DNA of 7,362 nucleotides from Gammaproteobacteria bacterium (GTDB lineage Bacteria > Pseudomonadota > Gammaproteobacteria > Methylococcales > Methylomonadaceae), in assembly GCA_024511045.1 (NCBI GenBank), contig JANEMG010000108.1, forward strand, positions 1 through 7,362. The letters are read 5' to 3'. Positions 1 to 5,111 of the stretch are shown piece by piece (within the stretch, counting starts at the first letter, position 1; every line of letters begins with the position of its first letter). Position numbers and translations under genes: made by a program. A model generated the notes under the pieces. That model made no database searches. It was not told where the DNA came from and was given only the letters and a program-made list of their open reading frames with translations.

Positions 1-68
1 AACCTATTGTTTTTCAAGCGAAAGAAACAAAATAAACAAGAATATTACCAAGCACTAATTTATCCGCC

Positions 69-88
69 ATATTAGTCGGCCCTAATAT
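69..88. repeat. Perfect inverted repeat, 7-bp arms, 6-nt loop
   Basis: ATATTAG (69-75) and CTAATAT (82-88) are exact reverse complements around the loop TCGGCC. No T-tract follows on the plus strand, so it is not a canonical terminator. It could be a protein-binding site or an RNA hairpin. Confidence 0.6.
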
Positions 89-112
89 TCATTGCTCCAA
101 AAAATTGGGAAA

Positions 113-127
113 CTTCAGTCACTGAAG
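113..127. repeat. Perfect 15-bp palindrome (7+1+7), operator-like
   Basis: CTTCAGT (113-119), a central C, then ACTGAAG (121-127). Arms with a single central base suit a dimeric DNA-binding protein better than an RNA hairpin, because a one-base loop cannot fold. No regulator is identified. Confidence 0.5.
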
Positions 128-157
128 AGCCAAATGTTATTGCTTTTCGACGAAATT

Positions 158-175
158 CTGCTAAGTGATTAGCAG
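158..175. repeat. Perfect stem-loop, 7-bp arms, GTGA loop
   Basis: CTGCTAA (158-164) and TTAGCAG (169-175) flank a four-base loop. It is closely preceded by the smaller palindrome TTTCG-A-CGAAA (145-155). The geometry would allow a stable RNA or cruciform hairpin. Confidence 0.5.
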
Positions 176-191
176 CTTTAGAGAAATGAAG

Positions 192-226
192 TTAGCCACA
201 AAATCTGTGGATAACTTTGTGGATGA
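192..226. promoter_or_regulatory. Cluster of three DnaA-box-like 9-mers
   Basis: TGTGGATAA at 206-214 is the exact reverse complement of the E. coli DnaA box TTATCCACA. TGTGGATGA at 218-226 has one mismatch and lies 12 bp downstream in the same orientation. TTAGCCACA at 192-200 has one mismatch and lies in the opposite orientation. The three sites fall within 35 bp of AT-rich DNA. No dnaA, dnaN, rep or par gene is in the window, so replication-origin function is not shown. DnaA titration or DnaA-dependent regulation of the downstream gene are alternatives, as is chance. Confidence 0.45.
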
Positions 227-320
227 GTCCTGAACCCGATGCTTTAAGTCCCGTTTTCATTGCCTTTTTGGCAAATTGTACAAAATTCGTTCAACTAAAA
301 ATATTTATTTAATTTCAACG

Positions 321-347
321 CTTTACAAAAGTAAAGAAAAACTTTAC
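321..347. promoter_or_regulatory. Three alternating CTTTAC/GTAAAG half-sites, possible operator
   Basis: CTTTAC (321-326), GTAAAG (331-336) and CTTTAC (342-347) are separated by A-only spacers of 4 and 5 bases. The arrangement is a palindrome plus an extra half-site, typical of repressor-binding regions, about 125 bp upstream of the HNH start. No regulator is known for it. Confidence 0.3.
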
Positions 348-469
348 AGTATTTGAGGCAGGCAGTGAATTTATTGCTTTCATTATATTGGGCATTGTGC
401 GTAAGTTTGTCTGTCTGGTACGGCATGTAGAGTTATTGCACTTAAATCTCAGTCGAAGAGGAAATACCG

Positions 470-1063
470 ATGACACGGTTACAGCAACTTGTATTACGAA
501 CGGATATTTCAGGAATGCCACTGGAGTGGATCAATTACCAGGAAGCGGCAAAACTGCATTATCTCGGTCAGGTTGCCTATTCTCTGGGTACCTTTCTGTA
601 TACGGTGCACGGCGGCATCAATGCCAAATCGGGGCTGCGCAGCCAGATTTCAGTCAATTCCATTCTGGCGATCCACAGCCATAATTATGCGGCAAGCAAG
701 AGGAACGCGCATTATATCCCGCCATTGAATAACCCGGCACTGTTTAAACGGGATAATTATCTGTGCCTGTATTGCGGTGAACACTTTTCCTATGAATATT
801 TGTCCCGGGACCATATCACGCCCATCAGCGCCGGAGGGGAAGATGTCTGGGACAACGTCGTTTCCGCCTGCAAGCGCTGCAACAACTACAAGGCAGGCCG
901 GACCCCGGAACAGGCAAACATGCAGCTTCTGGCGATTCCCTTTACTCCGACGCATGCCGAATATGTTTATTTGCAGGGACGTCAAATCCTCAGCGACCAG
1001 ATGGAATTTCTACGTGCGCATTTCCCCCGCAGAAGCGCCCTGCATCAAAGGTTGGAAAATTAA
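470..1063 (+). CDS. HNH endonuclease domain protein
   Basis: The encoded protein has 197 aa. Its C-terminal half is a zinc-ribbon HNH nuclease fold: residues 92-103 read LFKRDNYLCLYC plus G with a CxxC pair (C99, C102), the catalytic DHI (D114, H115) follows, then N129 and a second CxxC (C134, C137) leading into NNYKAGRTP (138-146). This is the McrA-like (COG1403) organisation, in which the last metal ligand is often N rather than H. Residues 1-90 have no recognised domain. The start is fixed by AGAGGA at 457-462, seven bases before ATG. The protein should cleave DNA with a divalent metal. Its biological target is unknown, and it has no adjacent methylase, phage or RuvC-type partner. The strong hairpins after the stop codon (1070-1147) are its most unusual context. 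Confidence 0.92.
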   Translation: MTRLQQLVLRTDISGMPLEWINYQEAAKLHYLGQVAYSLGTFLYTVHGGINAKSGLRSQISVNSILAIHSHNYAASKRNAHYIPPLNNPALFKRDNYLCLYCGEHFSYEYLSRDHITPISAGGEDVWDNVVSACKRCNNYKAGRTPEQANMQLLAIPFTPTHAEYVYLQGRQILSDQMEFLRAHFPRRSALHQRLEN

Positions 1064-1069
1064 GCGCTG

Positions 1070-1147
1070 TCCGTCGCTATTTGACGGAGACGCAATCCGG
1101 CACAGGGTTGTGCCGGCAGTATCAATGGCTTCGAGCCATCGATACTG
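1070..1147. other. Three consecutive stem-loops directly after the HNH gene
   Basis: Hairpin 1 is TCCGTC (1070-1075) with GACGGA (1083-1088). Hairpin 2 is CCGGCACA (1097-1104), loop GGGT, then TGTGCCGG (1109-1116), a perfect 8-bp stem. Hairpin 3 starts at the next base: CAGTATC (1117-1123), an A/C mismatch, ATGGCT (1125-1130), loop TCG, AGCCAT (1134-1139), GATACTG (1141-1147), giving 13 paired positions. None is followed by a clear T-run, so a classical Rho-independent terminator is not supported. An RNA 3' processing or stability element, or a mobile-DNA end, are alternatives. Confidence 0.6.
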
Positions 1148-1457
1148 AATTGGAAAGGATTTTGGACAAGGAATACCAGCCTGTACATTGACAATGTGCC
1201 TATGTTCAGCATTCTGCCGGTCTCCGTAGGATCAATGGCCGGTAAGCATTGCTCGAAAAGATAAATTCCTGCAGCGCACTGGCTTTCTTCATTGCCAGGC
1301 GCACATCCTGTCCATGACCCCGGCGAGGAGCCAGCCCCGGCAACTGGAAGCATGACCGCAGCGCGGCCTGCCGTTCTCTCGGCGCCAAAGGAAAAGCGAT
1401 GTGCGCACTGCGATTACCTCGGTATTCATTTCCTGATGTATACCGTTGGCAAATCAT
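1148..1457. other. No supported gene; possible decayed sequence
   Basis: Open frames exist on the minus strand at 1206-1457 (83 codons) and 1060-1353 (97 codons). They have no recognisable domain and no convincing ribosome-binding site, and the longer one runs through the HNH 3' hairpins, so I do not call them. A 13-bp palindrome ACATTG-A-CAATGT (1185-1197) contains a perfect TTGACA -35-like hexamer (1188-1193), but no good -10 follows at 16-18 bp. Confidence 0.5.
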
Positions 1458-1549
1458 AATTTAGCAAAACAGTAGCACCAGAAAATGCCGTAAGCATTTG
1501 TTAATATGTGATATGTTTCTATTAGCCGGCTGTTTCTGGCTGCTAAATT
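1458..1549. repeat. Large imperfect palindrome with nested hairpins
   Basis: AATTTAGCA (1458-1466) pairs with TGCTAAATT (1541-1549), and CCAGAAA (1478-1484) pairs with TTTCTGG (1533-1539), leaving an 11-nt bulge on the left and one base on the right. Inside lie AAATGC/GCATTT (1483-1499, loop CGTAA) and the palindrome AGCCGGCT (1524-1531). No coding function is apparent. It resembles a small REP- or MITE-like unit, and I see no flanking target duplication. Confidence 0.55.
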
Positions 1550-1566
1550 TTCAAGTGCGGAAAGTA

Positions 1567-1715
1567 TAACTACTCGGGCTCCTATGGGTAGTCTGTTCCG
1601 GAAGACGCCGTGAATACGTCCCTGCAGGCTTGGCTTTGGCATCCCTGCCAAAGACACTTCCTCCACAGACCACCCATAGGCCATAGGGGCCTCTATTACT
1701 ATGGGTGAGTAGTTA
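1567..1715. repeat. 149-bp imperfect palindromic repeat element
   Basis: Outer arms are TAACTACTC (1567-1575) and GAGTAGTTA (1707-1715), a perfect 9 bp. A second arm, CCTATGGGTAGTCTG (1581-1595), pairs with CAGACCACCCATAGG (1666-1680) with one mismatch. The centre holds TTCCGGAA (1596-1603) and a perfect hairpin CTTTGGCA-TCCC-TGCCAAAG (1634-1653). A further small pair, CCATAG/CTATGG (1681-1686, 1699-1704), sits in the right arm. The design suggests a dispersed palindromic repeat. An open frame on the minus strand across it (1454-1684) is explained by the repeat and not called. Confidence 0.65.
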
Positions 1716-1718
1716 CTT

Positions 1719-2016
1719 CCTGATTACGTATGCCCCTCAGCTTCGCTGAAACCCTGTATCTCTAGTCATCCCGACGCTAGTGCAGCACCTGTTCTGCTAT
1801 TGATGTCCAGAGTTTACTGGACCTGAAAAATACAAACAAATTGGCGGTTTTTCTATCCACCCATTGCAAGCAGGTGCTGCATAAAGAGGGATCTTGACCA
1901 TGGCGCCCAGGATTTCTCCTGGCTTGTGCATAAGCATAGGATGACCGTTTTTACTCAACATTGATTGACCGCTGTTTTTCACTTTGGGATATGGCTGAAG
2001 CTTGTGGGTAATCAGG
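1719..2016. mobile_element. MITE-like element, copy A (internally deleted)
   Basis: Bounded by CCTGATTA (1719-1726) and TAATCAGG (2009-2016), an 8-bp terminal inverted repeat that extends to 10 bp with the adjacent TT/AA. The first 58 bp match copy B (6851-6908) at about 49 of 58 positions, and the last 57 bp to 2018 match 7270-7326 at about 53 of 57, in the same orientation (compared by eye). Relative to copy B it lacks roughly 165 bp around 1920-1929 and a 14-bp piece near 1898. The flanking 8-mers (AGTTACTT, AAACTTTT) are not a duplication, so this copy is old or rearranged. It has no transposase and would need an unidentified one acting in trans. Confidence 0.75.
1765..1919. repeat. Truncated palindromic unit nested in copy A
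   Basis: The left arm GTCAT-CCC-GACG (1765-1776) is followed by a 108-bp cassette (1777-1884), then GAGGGATCTTGA (1886-1897) and the partial right arm CAGGATTTCTCC (1908-1919). The expected final GTCGAAATGAC of the right arm is missing, unlike in copy B. Within the cassette, TGCAGCACCTG (1781-1791) and CAGGTGCTGCA (1871-1881) form a perfect 11-bp inverted repeat around a small GTCCAG/CTGGAC hairpin (1805-1822). Confidence 0.6.
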
Positions 2017-2254
2017 AAACTTTTGTCTATACTGAAGTTTTTCTCGATGGCAAAAAAAACGGCATGTTTATGTTATTTCCCCAGGTTTGTGATACATTTG
2101 AATATAGTCAATTTGCCATGTTCCTTGCCTGGTTTTTTCCGTCTGCCTGCAACGGAACTTGAGACCGAGACGGCTTCTGACGATTGTGCGTCGCCGGATT
2201 GCCCGCTTTGCGATGCCGAGAATCAGATGTGTATCTCTTGAAATAGGGAATGTT
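2017..2254. promoter_or_regulatory. Leader of the secreted metallopeptidase gene
   Basis: Between element copy A and the start codon there are 238 bases without a convincing gene. TATACT at 2028-2033 is a good -10-like hexamer, but no well-spaced -35 is visible; TTGTGG inside the element end is 20 bp away. A plus-strand frame from 2047 to 2241 would encode a 64-residue peptide with a cysteine-rich end (DCASPDCPLC near its C terminus). It has no ribosome-binding site, so I treat it as probable chance. Confidence 0.3.
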
Positions 2255-2968
2255 ATGAAAAAACTACTGATTATTCTGGTGTTTTTTGGGGTCTGCAATG
2301 AAGCCATGGCATTGTCCATTCCATGGCAAACCATTTCGGGAAGCAGGACCAGCAATCATTTTTCATGGAATTATTCTTACGACATTGGCTTCTTCAATGA
2401 AACGTTGATGATCGATCTGGATATCCGGCTCGTGGGGGACGCTGTAGATCAGTCCCTGCTGAATCGCTGGGAATATGGCATCGAGAATATATGGTCGACC
2501 GACCGTTTTGCCATACCCATCCTGTTCAACGTCGACTGGGTTTCAGAAAATTTTGATACCACTGTCCATGTTCACGATCGCAGTACAGGTACTTTCAATA
2601 TGACCAACTGGAACACCCGCAATGCCAATGGCTGGGGTGATGCCTATCAGGAGGAAATAGTTGCTCATGAAGCCAGGCACATGTTTGGTCTGTGGGATGA
2701 ATATACGGGCGGGGCTGTCGATCCGGACACAGGCCTGATCAATACGGGAGGCCTGATGCATACCCTGAATGGTCCGACGCTCGATCCCTATTATGCCGTT
2801 ATGCTGGGCTGGTATGACAAGTTTAAACCCGTTCCTGATGTCGTCCCCCCTGCAGGCGCTGTTCCCATTCCTGCTCCGGCAACAGTCTGGCTGTTCTGTT
2901 TAGGCCTGCTTGGAATGGTTGCTGCGAGATGGCATAAAAGCAGGTATTCAGTATTGCCGGCTTGGTGA
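2255..2968 (+). CDS. Secreted metzincin-like metallopeptidase with exosortase (VPLPA-CTERM-like) tail
   Basis: The encoded protein has 237 aa. AGGGAA at 2245-2250 precedes this ATG at usable spacing, and a Sec signal peptide follows at once (MKKLLIILVFFGVCNEAMA, probable cleavage after A19), so this start is preferred over the longer frame from 2159. HEARHMFGLWDEY (138-150) fits the metzincin zinc site HExxHxxGxxD (ligands H138, H142, D148; base E139), and GGLMHT (165-170) could supply the Met-turn at M168. The C terminus has a proline-rich PIPAPA motif (204-209), a hydrophobic segment (about 210-223) and basic residues (RWHKSR), matching an exosortase sorting tail. The protein is likely exported, processed by an exosortase encoded elsewhere, and placed at or beyond the outer membrane. 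The substrate is unknown. Proteolysis is inferred from motifs; a structural or pseudo-enzyme role is possible. It converges on the minus-strand operon. Confidence 0.85.
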   Translation: MKKLLIILVFFGVCNEAMALSIPWQTISGSRTSNHFSWNYSYDIGFFNETLMIDLDIRLVGDAVDQSLLNRWEYGIENIWSTDRFAIPILFNVDWVSENFDTTVHVHDRSTGTFNMTNWNTRNANGWGDAYQEEIVAHEARHMFGLWDEYTGGAVDPDTGLINTGGLMHTLNGPTLDPYYAVMLGWYDKFKPVPDVVPPAGAVPIPAPATVWLFCLGLLGMVAARWHKSRYSVLPAW

Positions 2969-3079
2969 GCGGGTACTTTCATTATCAGATGCCGAAAGCA
3001 AATCCCCTGAATAGCTGATGCCGGTCTGGCAATGACGGACACTGTCCATTGGCTGTTCTGGCAGCCAGTGGCGAATTGC
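2969..3079. terminator. Convergent intergenic region with stem-loops
   Basis: Two stem-loops sit between the converging stop codons. One is CAAT (3030-3033) and GGAC (3037-3040) pairing with GTCC (3044-3047) and ATTG (3048-3051). The other is TGGCTG (3050-3055), loop TTCTGG, CAGCCA (3062-3067). They overlap slightly and would be alternatives. No T-tract follows on either strand, so bidirectional termination is plausible from position but not proven by sequence. Confidence 0.35.
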
Positions 3080-3889
3080 TCAATCCTGAACCACGGGCTT
3101 GATGAATTTCAGCGTCATGCGGTCGCTTTCGCCGATGCGCAAATAGCGGTCTCTGTCCTTTTCGCCCAGTCTCAGGGTCGGCGGCAACGTCCAGACCCCT
3201 TCCGGATGGTCCCGGTCATCGGCGGGATTGGCATTGATTTCCGATCTGTCCAGCAATTCGAAGCCGGCTTTTTTCGCCAAGGCGATAACAGCGTCTTCGC
3301 TGACATAGCCGGATAGTGCCCGGGGGGCCTGTTTCTTCCCCGGCGCATTGCGATGTTCGACGACGCCCAGCAGACCGCCTGGCTTCAGGGCCCGAAACAT
3401 GGACCGGAATACCGTCCCGGCCTGGCCGGCCTTCATCCAGTTGTGCACATTGCGGAAAGTCAACACTCTGTCTGCCGAACCTGGCGGTGCAATGGCCAGA
3501 CGCTCTGGCGGCTGCAGTACGGTCAGTATCAGTTTGCCATAGATGTCCGGACGGCCATGGATTTTTTCGGTGAATTTCTCCAGGCTGCGCCGAAAGAAAG
3601 GAATATTGCTGTCCGCGGCAAAATGGGCGGCATACAGCCTGCCATGCTCCTTGAGCAGAGGCGCCAGAATTTCCGTATACCAGCCGGCAGAGCCCGGCCA
3701 TATCTCGACGACGGTCATGTTTTCCCGAACATCGAAAAAATCCAGGGTCTGCAGCGGGTAACGGTCTCTGGCCCGGTGCGCTGCGGAACGATGCTCTCCA
3801 GCCAATATCTGCCGCAAGGCATCCTGCTCCTGTGCCTGTCCGACAACTGCCAGGCAGGAAAGCAAAAAGCCGATGATGATTCTGCCCAT
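3080..3889 (-). CDS. Exported class I SAM-methyltransferase-fold protein (COG4798-like)
   Basis: The protein has 269 aa. An AGGGGA ribosome-binding site (3895-3900, minus strand) lies five bases before this ATG. An alternative ATG at 3913 overlaps the dsbB stop as ATGA and would add eight residues (277 aa). Residues 1-19 (MGRIIIGFLLSCLAVVGQA) form a signal peptide. With the longer start, LLSC could also act as a lipobox, making a lipoprotein. The mature part has a Rossmann-type core: VVEIWPGSAGWYTEIL (60-75) is methyltransferase motif I, LYAAHFA (85-91) the following strand, RNVHNW (146-151) and ALKPGGLLGVVEH (167-179) the later motifs. The fold matches the predicted methyltransferase family COG4798, whose substrate is unknown. 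An exported SAM enzyme is odd because SAM is cytoplasmic. It is the last gene of the operon, 20 nt after dsbB. Confidence 0.85.
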   Translation of the reverse strand: MGRIIIGFLLSCLAVVGQAQEQDALRQILAGEHRSAAHRARDRYPLQTLDFFDVRENMTVVEIWPGSAGWYTEILAPLLKEHGRLYAAHFAADSNIPFFRRSLEKFTEKIHGRPDIYGKLILTVLQPPERLAIAPPGSADRVLTFRNVHNWMKAGQAGTVFRSMFRALKPGGLLGVVEHRNAPGKKQAPRALSGYVSEDAVIALAKKAGFELLDRSEINANPADDRDHPEGVWTLPPTLRLGEKDRDRYLRIGESDRMTLKFIKPVVQD

Positions 3890-3909
3890 AAAAATCCCCT
3901 GCACGCGCT

Positions 3910-4398
3910 TCATTTGCAATTCCAGAACTGCAGCAGACTCAAACCTGCCAGCATCAGGAAAGCGACCAGGGTCCAGCCGGGGATGCTGAGACCCAGAAAC
4001 ACCCATAACACATCGGCGCATTCACCGGTACCGCTCAGCATGACCCGGATGGTTTCCGACAGGGGGAAGTTTTCAAAGACATAGGAAAGGCCCGGACCAC
4101 ACTCCGGTACCTGGTCCGGAGGCAGGTTCTGCAGCCAGAGATGCCGAATGGAAATGGCGCCGCCGGCCAGTGCCGTAAAGGTCCCGAGGATGGCATAGAT
4201 TCTGCGCCCGGTGGTTTGCGGGTTATACAGCGCGGCGATGAGGAACACCACGCCGGTCAGCAGGATGGCAATACGCTGCGAGATGCACAGGGGGCAGGGT
4301 TCCAGCTCTTCGACGAACTGGAAATAGGCGCCGACCAGCAGCATGCCGAAGCAGCTGAAGAAGCCCAGGGTGAACCAGATTCTGGCAGTAAATAGCAT
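3910..4398 (-). CDS. dsbB: Disulfide bond formation protein DsbB
   Basis: The protein has 162 aa, close to the usual DsbB length. DsbB reoxidises the periplasmic thiol oxidase DsbA and passes electrons to quinone in the inner membrane. Four membrane segments are visible (about 7-27, 43-58, 66-85 and 138-158). The first periplasmic redox pair is C35-P-L-C38 in the diagnostic PCPLCISQR context. The second pair is C100 (in PPDQVPECGPGL) and C127 (in GTGECADV). GGAG at eight bases upstream supports ATG at 4398, whose A is the last base of the preceding gene's TGA (TGATG overlap). A TTG one codon earlier is possible. No dsbA is nearby. Its coupling to K+-channel genes upstream and an exported methyltransferase-like gene downstream is unusual. 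Confidence 0.96.
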   Translation of the reverse strand: MLFTARIWFTLGFFSCFGMLLVGAYFQFVEELEPCPLCISQRIAILLTGVVFLIAALYNPQTTGRRIYAILGTFTALAGGAISIRHLWLQNLPPDQVPECGPGLSYVFENFPLSETIRVMLSGTGECADVLWVFLGLSIPGWTLVAFLMLAGLSLLQFWNCK

Positions 4399-5111
4399 CA
4401 ATGTTTCTCCACGGTTTCAGAAATTTCTTTACTAAAGGCCCGGATTTCCCGGGAAGGTCCCATGACCAGCAGAACATCGCCGGGATCCAGCTGATGCTCC
4501 TGTTCTCCAAGAGCGAAATGCAATTCTTCACCCAGTTCGTAATCGACGATGCCCAGCAGGATCAGATTATGCTGTGTGTCGAGGTGCAAATCACTGGCCC
4601 GGGTATTTGCCAGCTTGGAACCCCTGGGGATTTCGATTTCAGCGATATGCAGATCCGCCCTGCCGAAAACGATTTCATCCATCATCAGCGTCAGCTTGGG
4701 CCTGGTTACCATGCTGAAGATTTTTCTGGCGCTGATTTCATAGGGATTGATGATCTTGTTGGCTCCGGCGGCGATCAGTTTATTGGCGGAATCGGGCGCA
4801 TCGACGATGGAAATGATTTCCAGTCTGCTGTTCATTGCTCTGGCGGTGATGGTCAGAAAAACGTTCTCACCGTCTTCCGGCAGACAGCAGAAAATAATAT
4901 CGATATTTCTGCCAATGCCTATTTGTTCCAGGGATTCGTCGCTGCGATAGTCGACAATGGCCGCCTTGAATCCCTGTTCCAGGGCCTGGGAAACTTTATC
5001 CGGGTCGGAATCCAGTATGATGATTTCGTGATCTTTGTCGTCATGGAGCCTTGAGGCCAGTTCAAAAGAAAACAAATTATAGCCAAAAATGGCGATATTA
5101 CGCTTTTTCAT
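4398..5111 (-). CDS. Free RCK/TrkA-type potassium channel regulatory protein
   Basis: The protein has 237 aa, without signal peptide or membrane segment, so it is cytoplasmic. Residues about 5-125 form an RCK_N (TrkA-N) Rossmann domain: strand RNIAIFG (4-10), then IIILDSDPDK (30-39) with the acidic D34 that normally contacts the nucleotide ribose. Residues about 148-220 form an RCK_C (TrkA-C) domain ending in the characteristic LDPGDVLLVMG (208-218). The usual GxGxxG loop is degenerate (G10-YNLF-S15), so ligand binding may be altered or lost. The start overlaps the channel gene stop as ATGA with no strong ribosome-binding site, implying translational coupling and probably fixed stoichiometry. 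It likely assembles with the channel's own RCK domains or replaces TrkA for another K+ system; the former is inferred from gene order. Confidence 0.9.
   Translation of the reverse strand: MKKRNIAIFGYNLFSFELASRLHDDKDHEIIILDSDPDKVSQALEQGFKAAIVDYRSDESLEQIGIGRNIDIIFCCLPEDGENVFLTITARAMNSRLEIISIVDAPDSANKLIAAGANKIINPYEISARKIFSMVTRPKLTLMMDEIVFGRADLHIAEIEIPRGSKLANTRASDLHLDTQHNLILLGIVDYELGEELHFALGEQEHQLDPGDVLLVMGPSREIRAFSKEISETVEKH

Larger units (their letters stand above)
1..469. other. Non-coding, AT-rich leader region dense in short palindromes
   Basis: No convincing coding region is seen on either strand. The stretch is AT-rich and carries a succession of perfect inverted repeats: ATATTAG/CTAATAT (69-88), CTTCAGT/ACTGAAG (113-127), TTTCG/CGAAA (145-155), CTGCTAA/TTAGCAG (158-175), CCACA/TGTGG (196-210), TTGCC/GGCAA (260-274), TTGTACAA (276-283) and CTTTAC/GTAAAG (321-336). 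DnaA-box-like 9-mers lie at 192-226. The promoter of the HNH gene should lie in the right half, but I found no clear -35/-10 pair. Part of the region may be transcribed as a structured RNA; this is inference only. Confidence 0.6.

Noticed and set aside
1..470. CRISPR array or tandem repeats
   Set aside because: The palindromes have different sequences and irregular spacing. No repeated unit with spacers is present.
470..1063. IscB/IshB-like RNA-guided system (HNH gene with structured flanks)
   Set aside because: The protein has only an HNH domain of the common McrA-like type, with no RuvC or PLMP segment. Nearby hairpins alone do not support an RNA guide.
1454..1684. Minus-strand 76-codon frame
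   Set aside because: It runs across two palindromic repeat units, which explain its sequence. No domain or ribosome-binding site supports it.
2047..2241. Cysteine-rich small ORF before the metallopeptidase gene
   Set aside because: It has no ribosome-binding site and begins just after the element end. The cysteine spacing matches no family I know.
3353..5054. Plus-strand open frames at 3353-4084 and 4401-5054 opposite the methyltransferase, dsbB and RCK genes
   Set aside because: Both are antisense to genes with clear family motifs, have no recognisable domains, and show no ribosome-binding site.
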